A stretch of 64,000 nt of DNA from Candidatus Nitrotoga sp. CP45 (GTDB lineage: Bacteria; Pseudomonadota; Gammaproteobacteria; Burkholderiales; Gallionellaceae). The first letter of the stretch is position 1. Each line of letters opens with the position of its first letter. Under the pieces are notes generated by a model. That model was not told the origin of the DNA. It saw nothing but the letters and a program-made list of their open reading frames with translations, and made no database searches. This document shows positions 8,759-17,385 of this stretch, piece by piece. The DNA lies in contig CAMCFJ010000012.1 of the NCBI GenBank assembly GCA_945874105.1, positions 1 through 64,000 on the forward strand, written 5' to 3'. Position numbers and translations under genes: made by a program.

Positions 8759-9709
8759 TTAATTTAGCGCGGGATTTTCTGATATCACCGGTACTGGTTG
8801 TTCCATTCTGTAAGGATTAAAAGAGGTGTCTGCAGTAATCACTGTTGCTGTTGGCTGCACACTAGACGCAGAATCATTCGATGCCAGCTGAGTTGTTGGT
8901 TGTTCCATGCTGTGCGACGAAACAGGCGTGCCAATTACTGCTGGCTGTGCATGTTCTTTCTTATCTTCGATTGAAGTTTTATTCGGCAGATCATTATTTT
9001 CCTCGTCATCGAACTTTTCACGCGGCGGATTGCCGTCATAAACCAAGCTTTGACGTTGTTGCAAATAGGCATCACGGATAAAGGCATAACGGTCAATTGC
9101 GGCCTCGTCCAATATTTTTTCCTGATCCAGTAGTCCGGCTCGGAGACTGATCATCCGTGTTACATACATTTCGTTGCGTGTGGGTATATCCGGAACTAAG
9201 CGAATGGGACTGGAATAGCTATCCACATACAAGCCGATGCTATCGCGAAAAGTTCTGGGGCCAAAGAATGGGAGGACGACGTAAGGCCCACTGTTAACGC
9301 CCCAAAAACCCAAAGTTTGACCGAAGTCTTCATTGTGTTTCTCAAGTCGATCAGTAATGTTGATGATGCCAAAAATACCAAACGTTGAGTTGAATAATAC
9401 CCGTGTGCCGTCGGATGCAGCTTGAGCAAATTTTAATTGCAGCAAGTCGTTTAAAGTGACAGTGATGTCATCCAGATTCGAGAAAAAGTTTCTCACCATG
9501 ACTTTTCCGGGCTCTGGTATTACGATGTTGTAGCCTTTCGCTACCGGTTTTAACACGGCTTTGTCCACCGCATCGTTAAATTTATACATGCTCCGATTAA
9601 ACGGTTCCAGCGGATCTTGCGGATTTTTTTCCCGATGAGTAGAAGCGCAGCCACCTAATGCAAGGCTGGCAAGCAATAAATAAATTCTAGTTGAGGACAT
9701 GAATATCAT
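8759..9709 (-). CDS. mlaA: Outer-membrane lipid asymmetry lipoprotein MlaA (VacJ)
   Basis: MlaA sits in the outer membrane and removes mislocalised phospholipids from the outer leaflet, passing them to periplasmic MlaC. The N-terminus has a lipoprotein signal with lipobox LGGC, followed by DPLEPFNRSMYKFNDAVDK, the family hallmark, and later GFWGVNSGPYVVLPFFGP and FGPRTFRDSIGLYVD. At 316 residues it is longer than E. coli MlaA because of a polar C-terminal extension after about 225 rich in Glu, Asn, Ser and Thr. An in-frame ATG at 9700 is an equally possible start; neither has a strong ribosome binding site. The gene is alone here, not in the mlaFEDCB operon, as is common in proteobacteria. 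Confidence 0.95.
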   Translation of the reverse strand: MIFMSSTRIYLLLASLALGGCASTHREKNPQDPLEPFNRSMYKFNDAVDKAVLKPVAKGYNIVIPEPGKVMVRNFFSNLDDITVTLNDLLQLKFAQAASDGTRVLFNSTFGIFGIINITDRLEKHNEDFGQTLGFWGVNSGPYVVLPFFGPRTFRDSIGLYVDSYSSPIRLVPDIPTRNEMYVTRMISLRAGLLDQEKILDEAAIDRYAFIRDAYLQQRQSLVYDGNPPREKFDDEENNDLPNKTSIEDKKEHAQPAVIGTPVSSHSMEQPTTQLASNDSASSVQPTATVITADTSFNPYRMEQPVPVISENPALN

Positions 9710-10127
9710 TTGGAAGTGAGTTTATTTTTGGCAATTATAGTCGTAATGCCGGAAGTCGCAAATATCTAGATTTTTGCTCAAGTAGCACCATCCGTTTGGA
9801 ATTTATTATCATCGTTACCTGTATGGAATTACAGTCATTTGAATGCTCCTGCCTGATCCCCTGATTCAAGCTGCATTATTGTATAACAATATCCTCAAAC
9901 CGCGTTTATTTTTGTGAATGCTAAATTATAGCAGCTGGAGTTGGTAACGTATTATGTTCGGCACATCTTTATTAAATATTAAGGTTTTTCCTGAAATCAA
10001 AATATGAAGTCTGCTTATTCACATCACAGAGCGATTATTTCGTGCTATCAGAAACAACGTTTATTACGCCACAGTGATCACCTTCATCTTGCACCATCTT
10101 TCAATCTTTGTTAAGGTTGGTCGCATA
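9710..10127. other. Divergent intergenic region between mlaA and the metal-uptake genes
   Basis: This stretch of about 420 bases is AT-rich and holds no supported gene. It must carry the mlaA promoter (minus) and the promoter of the DUF2946-like gene (plus). Its one clear structure is the 15-bp palindrome at 9877-9891, annotated separately. No mobile element or RNA gene was recognised. Confidence 0.5.
9877..9891. promoter_or_regulatory. 15-bp palindrome, candidate operator
   Basis: TATTGT-ATA-ACAATA is a perfect 6-3-6 inverted repeat about 235 bases upstream of the DUF2946-like gene and the ZnuD-like receptor. Zur boxes in proteobacteria have a TATAAC-containing palindromic core, and this site shares the TATAACA part. 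That makes zinc-dependent repression a possible reading, but the match is partial and the distance to the gene is large. Confidence 0.35.
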
Positions 10128-10463
10128 ATGAAATTTTCCCGAGCTATTTTCCCGCTGCTGCTTACCTTGTTGCTGCTTTTAGCCCAGCAAGGCGGAGCTA
10201 TGCATGCTCTGCACCATGCTCTTGCGGAGCAAGGTCAGGAGCATGACAAGCAGCATGACAAGCACACACCGCATTCATCGGCCTGCGGATATTGTGCGGC
10301 TTACACACAGCTGGGCGGCGTACTTGGCAGCTCTTCCCATTCTTTTTTAGTTATAGCTATTCCGAGCGGAACAGTACGGTTTAACACCATTACATTCCGT
10401 TCCAACCAACCCTTGGTCGCCGTTGCGCGCGGCCCGCCTGCTCTTCTCCTAGAAACCGTATAG
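10128..10463 (+). CDS. DUF2946-like small exported Cys/His protein
   Basis: This protein of 111 residues starts with a signal peptide (MKFSRAIFPLLLTLLLLLAQ) and then has a His-rich stretch (HALHHALAEQGQEHDKQHDK) followed by ACGYCAAYTQLGG. That CxxC segment after histidines is typical of DUF2946/CopL-like proteins found beside TonB-dependent metal receptors. A metal-binding or metal-sensing envelope role is inferred. ATG at 10128 is preferred over the in-frame ATG at 10074 because the signal peptide begins there. The gene lies 49 bases before the receptor gene, with a GC-rich hairpin (CCCCG/CGGGG, about 10467-10485) between them, so the two are probably one transcript. Confidence 0.7.
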   Translation: MKFSRAIFPLLLTLLLLLAQQGGAMHALHHALAEQGQEHDKQHDKHTPHSSACGYCAAYTQLGGVLGSSSHSFLVIAIPSGTVRFNTITFRSNQPLVAVARGPPALLLETV

Positions 10464-10512
10464 GAACGCCCCGTTTATCGCGGGGTTACGACATTCGTTT
10501 TGGAGAATTGCC

Positions 10513-13026
10513 ATGTCTAAGCACGTCATATTCTGCGCGGCGCTATTCACCCATGCCGCGACCAGGAAATCTGTTTACCTAATATCTTTGCTATTCTTGG
10601 CTTTCGCAGCATCCGCTAAAGCCAACGTGGCGGGTTCCGTGCTGAGCGTTATTTGCAACAATGAGGATCTGGGCGCCGAAGTGTTTATCAACGGTAAATT
10701 CAAGGGTAAATGTCCATTGGATTTATCTGTCCCTGCTGGCAAGTTGAAGTTGAAAGTTCGAAAGAAAGTGGATGCTTTTAGTGCTCGCCTTTTCGAGCAG
10801 GAAATCCGAGTGGGCAAAGGCGTGGACAAACATGTCAAAGTGCTATTAGGTGCGGCGCAACTTAACGCCAAAGGCAAGCAGCTCCAATCCAGGCGACTGA
10901 GCCTGGAGCAAGCCGAGATGAAGAAGCCAGGGAAAGATGGCAGGCACAAAACTGTGCCAATTCCAGCCGCCAACTTTGCCTTAACCAAGCTTGTCATTCC
11001 GCCGCCGGTCGTCGTTGCCGCCCCGGCCGTAATTAGCACTCCCGCCATTGTGTCGCCGCAGGTTGTGGTTAAGGAGCAAGCAGTAAATGAACCTGTTTTA
11101 TTGCCGCAGATTGTTGTTACTGCCAATCCGTTGGGAAGCGCCCTATTTGATCTCGTATCCCCGGTTTTAGTGCTGAGCGGAAAAGATTTATCGTTTCGAC
11201 AAGAGAGCACGTTAGGTGAAACGCTTTCCAAACTTCCAGGCATAAGCTCTACCTACTTTGGCCCGAATGCGAGCCGTCCCGTAATCCGCGGCCTCGATGG
11301 TGATCGCGTACGGATAATGCAGAACGGTGTTGGCATGCTCGATGTTTCGGCTTTGAGCCCCGACCATGCTACAACCGTAGACCCATTGGTGGTAGATCGG
11401 ATCGAAGTGGTGCGTGGCCCTGCAGCCCTGATGTATGGCGGTGCCGCAGTCGGAGGTGTCGTGAACACGCTCGACAACCGCATTCCCCAATCGTCTCTCG
11501 AAGGATTCACGGGCCGCGTTGAACCCCGGATTGGCGGTGCTGCCAACGAGCGTAGCGGTGCCGCCGTACTGGAAGCCGGCAATGGATTGGTTGCACTTCA
11601 CGCTGACGTTGCTTCACGCCGAACTGATGACCTCCGTATCCCCGGATTTGCACGATCAGACCGACAACGTGCCCTGGATGGCCCAGCAGTCGAACAGACT
11701 CAGGGACGCTTGATCAATAGCTCATCGAACAGCGACAGTGGCGCAGTGGGTGCCTCCCTCACGTTGGACAAGGGATATCTCGGCCTCTCATATAGCGACT
11801 TAAAAGCCAACTACGGTACCGTGGCGGAGCCGGACGTGCGCGTAGATATGAACAGCAAACGGTTAGGCGTGGCTGGAGAAGTGCGCGAGCTGGGCACGTT
11901 CATTCAGGGGGTGAAATTCAAATATGGCTATACCGATTATCTGCACAATGAGCTGGAGAATGGTGTCATTGCAACCACATTCAAAAACAAGGGGTATGAA
12001 TCACGGATAGACGCAACTCACGCCAAGCTGGGGCCATTCACCGGCGCCTTTGGAGTTCAGCTTTCAAATGTTGATTTCGCGGCGCTCGGCGCAGAGGCAT
12101 TCCTGCCGAAAGTCAATACCGACGCCAAAGCACTTTTCATTTATGAAGAAGCCGTATTCGGCAACATCAAGGTTACCGCAGGGGGTCGTAACGAACATAC
12201 CGCGGTAGAATCGGCCGGGGATAGCCCAACAACAACGCGCTTTGGTGCCGCCGAGACGCGCAAGTTCTCAGCCAGTAGCGGCGCCTTGGGCACGCTCTAC
12301 ACTTTCAATCAGAACATTGGCCTCGCTGCAAACCTTTCGCATACCGAGCGTGTGCCGACATACGCCGAGCTATTCGCGAATGGCAGGCATGTGGCAACTG
12401 GTCAGTTCGAGGTGGGTAATGCAACGCTTTCGAAGGAGAAATCAGACGGTGCTGATGTACAGCTGCGCTGGCGTTCTGGCCTGAATTCAGCAAGTATCAG
12501 CGGCTTCTACACACGCTTCCAGAACTACATTGCGTTGATCAAAAGCGGTCAGGAGCAGGAAGGGCTGACGGAGGCTTTATTTCGCGCGGTGAAGGCTGAG
12601 TTTCATGGTTTTGAGATGGAAGGAAAATTCCGGGTATATGAGGGAAATGGTAATCTCGACCTCAACCTGCGCGGCGACTATGTGCGGGCGAAGAACAGCG
12701 ACACGGGCGAGTCATTGCCGCGCATTTCCCCAATGCGTCTCGGCGCGGGGCTTGATTACCAGCTTGGCAAATTCAGTGCGAGGCTCGACGTTGCCCATTC
12801 TTTCAAGCAGGATCGAGTTGCAGAGAACGAACTACCCACCGATGGCTACACGCTGACCAACGCCGCGCTGAACTACCGATTTAAGGCACAAGCAGTAAAC
12901 TGGGATGCATACATCAAGGGCAATAATCTTTTCAATCGGGAAGCACGAGCGCATACATCGATTCTGAAGGAACTCGCCCCGCTACCGGGTCGCGGTTTTC
13001 TTATGGGTGTACGTGCTAATTTCTGA
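10513..13026 (+). CDS. ZnuD-like TonB-dependent receptor with N-terminal PEGA-like domain
   Basis: The protein imports a ligand, probably zinc or a metal complex, across the outer membrane using TonB energy. After a signal peptide (to about residue 38) comes an extra domain at about 42-115 (EVFINGKFKGKCPLDLSVPAG) that resembles PEGA repeats, then a Pro/Val-rich linker (about 150-195), and only then the TonB-box-like LPQIVVTAN. The plug contains GLDGDRVRIMQNGV, LSPDHATTVDPL and VRGPAALMYGGAAVGGVVN, all close to the ZnuD type. The barrel ends in Phe (GVRANF). At 837 residues it is longer than most ZnuD proteins because of the N-terminal domain. GGAG precedes the ATG. The neighbouring DUF2946-like gene supports metal uptake. 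The ligand is inferred. Confidence 0.88.
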   Translation: MSKHVIFCAALFTHAATRKSVYLISLLFLAFAASAKANVAGSVLSVICNNEDLGAEVFINGKFKGKCPLDLSVPAGKLKLKVRKKVDAFSARLFEQEIRVGKGVDKHVKVLLGAAQLNAKGKQLQSRRLSLEQAEMKKPGKDGRHKTVPIPAANFALTKLVIPPPVVVAAPAVISTPAIVSPQVVVKEQAVNEPVLLPQIVVTANPLGSALFDLVSPVLVLSGKDLSFRQESTLGETLSKLPGISSTYFGPNASRPVIRGLDGDRVRIMQNGVGMLDVSALSPDHATTVDPLVVDRIEVVRGPAALMYGGAAVGGVVNTLDNRIPQSSLEGFTGRVEPRIGGAANERSGAAVLEAGNGLVALHADVASRRTDDLRIPGFARSDRQRALDGPAVEQTQGRLINSSSNSDSGAVGASLTLDKGYLGLSYSDLKANYGTVAEPDVRVDMNSKRLGVAGEVRELGTFIQGVKFKYGYTDYLHNELENGVIATTFKNKGYESRIDATHAKLGPFTGAFGVQLSNVDFAALGAEAFLPKVNTDAKALFIYEEAVFGNIKVTAGGRNEHTAVESAGDSPTTTRFGAAETRKFSASSGALGTLYTFNQNIGLAANLSHTERVPTYAELFANGRHVATGQFEVGNATLSKEKSDGADVQLRWRSGLNSASISGFYTRFQNYIALIKSGQEQEGLTEALFRAVKAEFHGFEMEGKFRVYEGNGNLDLNLRGDYVRAKNSDTGESLPRISPMRLGAGLDYQLGKFSARLDVAHSFKQDRVAENELPTDGYTLTNAALNYRFKAQAVNWDAYIKGNNLFNREARAHTSILKELAPLPGRGFLMGVRANF

Positions 13027-13085
13027 GTTCTCTATATCAGAATCCATTTGACATCATGGGCATGATGATGCCGCATTCAACAGGG

Positions 13086-13102
13086 TGCGACATCTTGTCG
13101 CA
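13086..13102 (+). promoter_or_regulatory. Perfect palindrome TGCGACA-N3-TGTCGCA, candidate shared operator
   Basis: Seven-base arms around a TCT spacer form a perfect inverted repeat 67 bases upstream of the TonB receptor gene at 13170. Nearly the same site, in the same orientation to its gene, lies upstream of the outer-membrane gene that precedes the second Cys-rich propeller (34465-34481). Comparing 26 bases around both sites in gene orientation, I count 20 identical. The spacing and symmetry suit a dimeric regulator; a metal-responsive OmpR-type regulator is one possibility. It could also fold as a terminator for the preceding gene, but no T-run follows. Confidence 0.65.
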
Positions 13103-13169
13103 TTCCCAACCTTCTGCTTTTCCCCTAGAATTTCTTGGCTCGAATAGTAATTATTTCAGGGGATAAGTT

Positions 13170-15509
13170 ATGGAGGTACGCAGTAATAAAATCGGCTTTA
13201 TTGCCTTGAGTTTGTTGGCTATGTCAGTCAGCCAGTCAGCCCGTGCAAGTCATGCCATTGACACCGAAGATACGGTTAGTGAACAGTTGCCCGAGATCAC
13301 CGTAATTGCTGGGCCGACTAGCGCTGGACGCGTCCCCCCGATAGTTAAAAAATTCAAACTGCCGCAGACAACCGAAAGCACGACAGCTAAAAAAATCGCT
13401 GATACGGTCAATATTGTTGATACTGAAGATGCGGTCAAATATATGCCCAGCATTTTTGTGCGCAAACGCAACTATGGTGATACACAGCCGGTAATGGCGA
13501 CGCGTACATGGGGAGTCAATTCCAGCGCGCGTAGTCTGGTATATGCAGATGATGTCCTGCTATCTGCGCTTATTGCAAATAACAATACTATTGGTGCTCC
13601 CCGCTGGGGAATGGTGGCTCCAGAAGAAATCCAGCGTATAGATATAATGTACGGTCCATTTGCTGCGGCGTATCCCGGAAATTCAATGGGTGCAGTAATG
13701 CAAATTACAACCAGAATGCCTGACAAATTTGAAGGTTCAATCAGCCAGACTATGGCTTTCCAGAATTTTCAACAATACAAGACCAGCGACACTTACCGCA
13801 CCAGCCAGACTGCTGCCACTTTTGGAAATCGATCAGGTAATTTATCTTGGTGGATCAGTGCTAATCATATGGATAGTGACAGCCAGCCGCTAACCTATAT
13901 TACTCAAGGTCAAGCTGCTGCTGAACCAGTCGCTCCGGCCAACACCACGGGCCGGATTACTGCAAATAATAAAATTGGTTTGTTCGCCGATGTATTGGGG
14001 GCAGGTGGGCTGCTACATACGCAGATGGATAATGCAAAAGTCAAAGTCGCTTACGACTTGACCCCTGCGCTACGTGCAACGTACACCTTCGGTTATTGGC
14101 GTAATAATGCCCAGTCCAATGTACAAACGTATCTGACCAGTACGGCACCAGCAACCATCGGCCAAGCGACCTTCGGTGGCGTAGCCGGATTTGCTTCAAG
14201 CAACTATGAGCTGATTCAGGAACATACGATGCAAAGTCTTGCTTTGAAGTCTGACACCAAAGGTATGTTTGACTGGGAGGCGGTTGTCACCGATTACAGG
14301 ATAAGCCGAGATAAACAGAATTCGCCATCCGGGGTTGGTGCTCTAACTACTTTCTCGACAACAGGCAGAACTTCTCTGATGGATGGTACCGGTTGGTCGT
14401 CTGTTGATCTGAAGGGAATATGGCGACCTGGTGGCAACCATGAAGTTAGCTCCGGTATTCACAACGATCAATACAGCTTGGATAATCCAGTCTTTAACAC
14501 GTTCAACTGGACTATCCCCAATAGCTTCAATACTCCATTGACTATCAGTCGCGGTAAAACCCAGACCAATGCGCTATGGGTTCAGGATGTCTGGAAAATT
14601 TTACCGGCGCTCAAGGCAACTTTGGGGGGGCGTTATGAGGATTGGAAAGCATACGATGGCTATAACCTTAACGGGACAACCGAAGTTTTCCAGCCAAAGC
14701 TGACCTCAACAAATTTTTCTCCCAAGGCGTCACTCTCTTGGGTAGCTTCTGCAGACTGGGTGATAACGAACTCATTTGGACAGGCATACCGCTATCCGAC
14801 AGTTTCCGAGCTTTTCCAGAGTGTTAACACAGGGCCAACGGTTACCATACCCAATCCCAATTTACGGCCGGAAAAAGTACTGTCTGATGAGTTGGTATTT
14901 GAGCGGGCATTACAGGATGGGCGGTTCAGGATTTCACTGTTCCATGAGGAAGTTTCAAATGCAATAATTTCCCAGACCAGCCCTCTCGTTTCCGGTAGCG
15001 GCATTCCCTTCACCTTCACGATGAATGTAGACAAAATACGCAATCAGGGCATAGAGCTGGCCATGCAAAAAGACAATGCATTTATGCATGGATTGGAACT
15101 TTCCGGCAGTGTGACTTACGTTGACTCCAAGATTCTTGCAAACAACAGTTGGAAAAGTCCCGCTGCACCAGCTCCCCAAAACACGATCTCTGTTGGCAAA
15201 AGAGTGCCGTATATCCCCGACTGGAGGGCTACGCTGGTCGCGACTTACCGCCCGGATATGAAATGGGCGTATACCTTGGCGGGTCGCTACAGCGGGAAAC
15301 AGTATTCAACAATGGATAATACTGACACCACTTCAAATGTTTATGGATCGTTTGACAGTTTTGTTGTCATTGATGCCCATGCAAACTTTAAAGTGAACAA
15401 AAATTGGAACGCAGCAATGGGAATTGATAATATTAACAACTATAAATACACCCTTTTTCACCCATTTCCGCAGCGCACATTTGTTGCTAATCTGAAATAT
15501 AAATTTTAG
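13170..15509 (+). CDS. TonB-dependent outer-membrane receptor, ligand unknown
   Basis: This 779-residue receptor has a signal peptide ending near RASHA, a TonB-box-like LPEITVIAG (about 40-48), a plug domain with RSLVYADDVLLSA and YGPFAAAYPGNSMGAVMQI, and a long beta-barrel finishing in Phe (NLKYKF). The plug is unlike the ZnuD-type receptor just upstream, so this is a different subfamily. An AGGGG ribosome site lies before the ATG. The next genes encode a Cys-rich Asp-box propeller (90 bases on) and a thioredoxin-like protein, and I infer that all three work together. A perfect palindrome at 13086-13102 probably controls the unit. Copper or another thiophilic metal is a guess from the Cys-rich partner. 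Confidence 0.88.
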   Translation: MEVRSNKIGFIALSLLAMSVSQSARASHAIDTEDTVSEQLPEITVIAGPTSAGRVPPIVKKFKLPQTTESTTAKKIADTVNIVDTEDAVKYMPSIFVRKRNYGDTQPVMATRTWGVNSSARSLVYADDVLLSALIANNNTIGAPRWGMVAPEEIQRIDIMYGPFAAAYPGNSMGAVMQITTRMPDKFEGSISQTMAFQNFQQYKTSDTYRTSQTAATFGNRSGNLSWWISANHMDSDSQPLTYITQGQAAAEPVAPANTTGRITANNKIGLFADVLGAGGLLHTQMDNAKVKVAYDLTPALRATYTFGYWRNNAQSNVQTYLTSTAPATIGQATFGGVAGFASSNYELIQEHTMQSLALKSDTKGMFDWEAVVTDYRISRDKQNSPSGVGALTTFSTTGRTSLMDGTGWSSVDLKGIWRPGGNHEVSSGIHNDQYSLDNPVFNTFNWTIPNSFNTPLTISRGKTQTNALWVQDVWKILPALKATLGGRYEDWKAYDGYNLNGTTEVFQPKLTSTNFSPKASLSWVASADWVITNSFGQAYRYPTVSELFQSVNTGPTVTIPNPNLRPEKVLSDELVFERALQDGRFRISLFHEEVSNAIISQTSPLVSGSGIPFTFTMNVDKIRNQGIELAMQKDNAFMHGLELSGSVTYVDSKILANNSWKSPAAPAPQNTISVGKRVPYIPDWRATLVATYRPDMKWAYTLAGRYSGKQYSTMDNTDTTSNVYGSFDSFVVIDAHANFKVNKNWNAAMGIDNINNYKYTLFHPFPQRTFVANLKYKF

Positions 15510-15598
15510 AAAGTAATTCGTGAAATTTTCAAATAGTTTACATGTCTCGTCTCATAACGCAGCGATTGTTATAAGTTGCCGGATTCCTGGCTTGCAGC

Positions 15599-16882
15599 AT
15601 GAGTAATACAGTTATCGTGAGTTTCTGGATCCAGCGCCTGAGCGCGTGGCTGTTTGGTAATTGCCGTAGGGTCGGGTTGATTTCCTGTTTGGCAGTCAAT
15701 GGGATGTGCATGGCAGCAGACCATGCCGGTCATGGCTCCGCGCAGCCTCGTGATATGGCAAAGATATGGAAAGCTGCACTTTCCCGTCCGCCGCTTGCGG
15801 TCGCTACCACGTTTGATGCAAGCGGTAAGCTGTGGCAGGCATTCGTGAAAAACGGTCATGTTATGGTGAGTCAGTCTGACAATCAGGGAAAAACGTTTAG
15901 TACGCCAGTTCCAGTTAATTCAGAATCTGAGTTAGTGGCCGCAGTAGGCGAGAACCGTCCAAAAATTCTGGTGGGGAGCAATGGCAATATCTACATTTCC
16001 TACACCCTGAACCTGGAGACGCCTTTTGCCGGAAATATCCGTTTCAGCCGCTCGGTAGATGGAGGAAAGAGCTTTTCCGCACCTATTACGGTTAATAACA
16101 ATCTGGATCCCATAACCCACAGTTTTGATGCAATGGGTGTAAATGAGCGCGGTCAGGTTTACATCGTCTGGCTGGATAAGCGCGATATCTCGATAGCCAA
16201 AAAAAATGGGGAGAAATACAATGGGGTGGCGATCTATTACGCCATATCTGATGATGAAGGCAAAACTTTCCATGCCAACATCAAAGCCGCGGATCATTCC
16301 TGCGAATGCTGCCGCGTGTCGATGGCAATCGATAAGGATGGCACTCCGATTATCGTGTGGCGGCATATTTTCGAAAAGAACAAACGCGACCATGCCATGA
16401 TGCGGCTTGATGGTAAGTCTCAGCCTATCCGTCTAAGCTACGAAAACTGGGAAGTTGATGCCTGCCCTCATCATGGCCCAGCAGTATCCATAGCTAACGA
16501 CGGAAATTATCATTTCGTTTGGTTCAGCAACTCGACTGAACGACACGGGTTGTTTTATTCCTACGCTTCCGATCAAGGTAAGCATTTTTCTCGCCCATTA
16601 AATTTTGGAAACTTCCAGGCTCAAGCCTCACACCCGCATGTTTTGAGCTTAGGTCAACGCGTCTTCATCGTCTGGAAAGAATTTGATGGTATGGCTACCG
16701 GCATATATCTGATAAATTCCATTGATGGGGGTAATCTCTGGTCGACCCCCAAAAAAATTGCATCCACTACTGGCGCTTCAGATTATCCATTCCTGGTCAG
16801 TCATGGCGATAAAAATTATCTCTCCTGGAATACCGATAAAGAAGGCTATCGTCTCATTAATTTATCTGGAACCGCGCAATGA
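15599..16882 (+). CDS. Exported Asp-box (BNR/sialidase-like) propeller with CECC motif
   Basis: Automated pipelines would probably call this 427-residue protein an exo-alpha-sialidase, but I see no catalytic Arg triad and do not support that. It has a signal peptide (hydrophobic part about 25-40) and five Asp-boxes, such as SDNQGKTF (93-100) and SVDGGKSF (152-159), which mark beta-propeller blades. A cluster of cysteines, CECCR at 235-239, and CPHHGPA at 289-295 suggest a metal or redox site on the propeller. The paralogue at 31842-33251 shares both motifs and most of the C-terminal half. The gene follows a TonB receptor and overlaps the thioredoxin-like gene by 4 bp (ATGA). I infer periplasmic handling of a metal or metal complex. 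Confidence 0.8.
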   Translation: MSNTVIVSFWIQRLSAWLFGNCRRVGLISCLAVNGMCMAADHAGHGSAQPRDMAKIWKAALSRPPLAVATTFDASGKLWQAFVKNGHVMVSQSDNQGKTFSTPVPVNSESELVAAVGENRPKILVGSNGNIYISYTLNLETPFAGNIRFSRSVDGGKSFSAPITVNNNLDPITHSFDAMGVNERGQVYIVWLDKRDISIAKKNGEKYNGVAIYYAISDDEGKTFHANIKAADHSCECCRVSMAIDKDGTPIIVWRHIFEKNKRDHAMMRLDGKSQPIRLSYENWEVDACPHHGPAVSIANDGNYHFVWFSNSTERHGLFYSYASDQGKHFSRPLNFGNFQAQASHPHVLSLGQRVFIVWKEFDGMATGIYLINSIDGGNLWSTPKKIASTTGASDYPFLVSHGDKNYLSWNTDKEGYRLINLSGTAQ

Positions 16883-17385
16883 AATCGAGTGAAACAATAA
16901 TTATATGTCTGCTCGGTTTATCGCTATGCTTAAGCTCCGCTTGTTCTTCGGCGGCACAAATATCCCATCATTTTGTACGCGGCAGTTATCAGAAAATTGT
17001 TTCTGCCCGTGCGGGCAAACCTTTCATTGTCAGTTTATGGTCTCTCGACTGCACCTATTGCCGCGATGATATGGTGCTATTTGGTGAACTATCAAAAAAA
17101 TACCATGACCTCGACTTGGTGCTGATCTCCACCGATACCCCGGAACAAATAAAGGAAATTGAGCGTGCACTACTAAAATACCCTCTGAAGAAAGCCGAAT
17201 CCTGGATTTTTGCTGACAGTTTCGTTGAGCGCTTGCGTTATGAAGTGGATACGCAATGGTATGGAGAGCTCCCCCGCACTTATTTTTACGATGCGCAAGG
17301 GCATGCGTTAGCACTTAGCGGTAAGTTGGACTATGGCCAAATTGAGCGATGGATAAGCAAGAATCGTAAAGGAAAACATGTTTAA
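16879..17385 (+). CDS. TlpA/ResA-like periplasmic thioredoxin-fold protein
   Basis: This 168-residue protein has an N-terminal signal sequence with a Cys-rich end (LSLCLSSACSSAAQ) that may be a weak lipobox or a normal cleavage site. The thioredoxin-like domain has the redox pair CTYC at 58-61 and the cis-proline segment LPRTYFYD. Family members reduce or oxidise cysteines in exported proteins, including those of copper and haem sites. Its start overlaps the end of the Cys-rich propeller gene (ATGA), which makes the CECC cysteines of that protein a plausible substrate. It overlaps the following M48 lipoprotein gene by 8 bp, so transcription continues. Confidence 0.85.
   Translation: MKSSETIIICLLGLSLCLSSACSSAAQISHHFVRGSYQKIVSARAGKPFIVSLWSLDCTYCRDDMVLFGELSKKYHDLDLVLISTDTPEQIKEIERALLKYPLKKAESWIFADSFVERLRYEVDTQWYGELPRTYFYDAQGHALALSGKLDYGQIERWISKNRKGKHV

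Noticed and set aside
15599-16882. Annotation as exo-alpha-sialidase
   Set aside because: Asp-boxes are shared by many propellers. The sialidase FRIP motif and the catalytic Arg/Tyr/Glu set are not visible, and Cys motifs dominate conservation with the paralogue.
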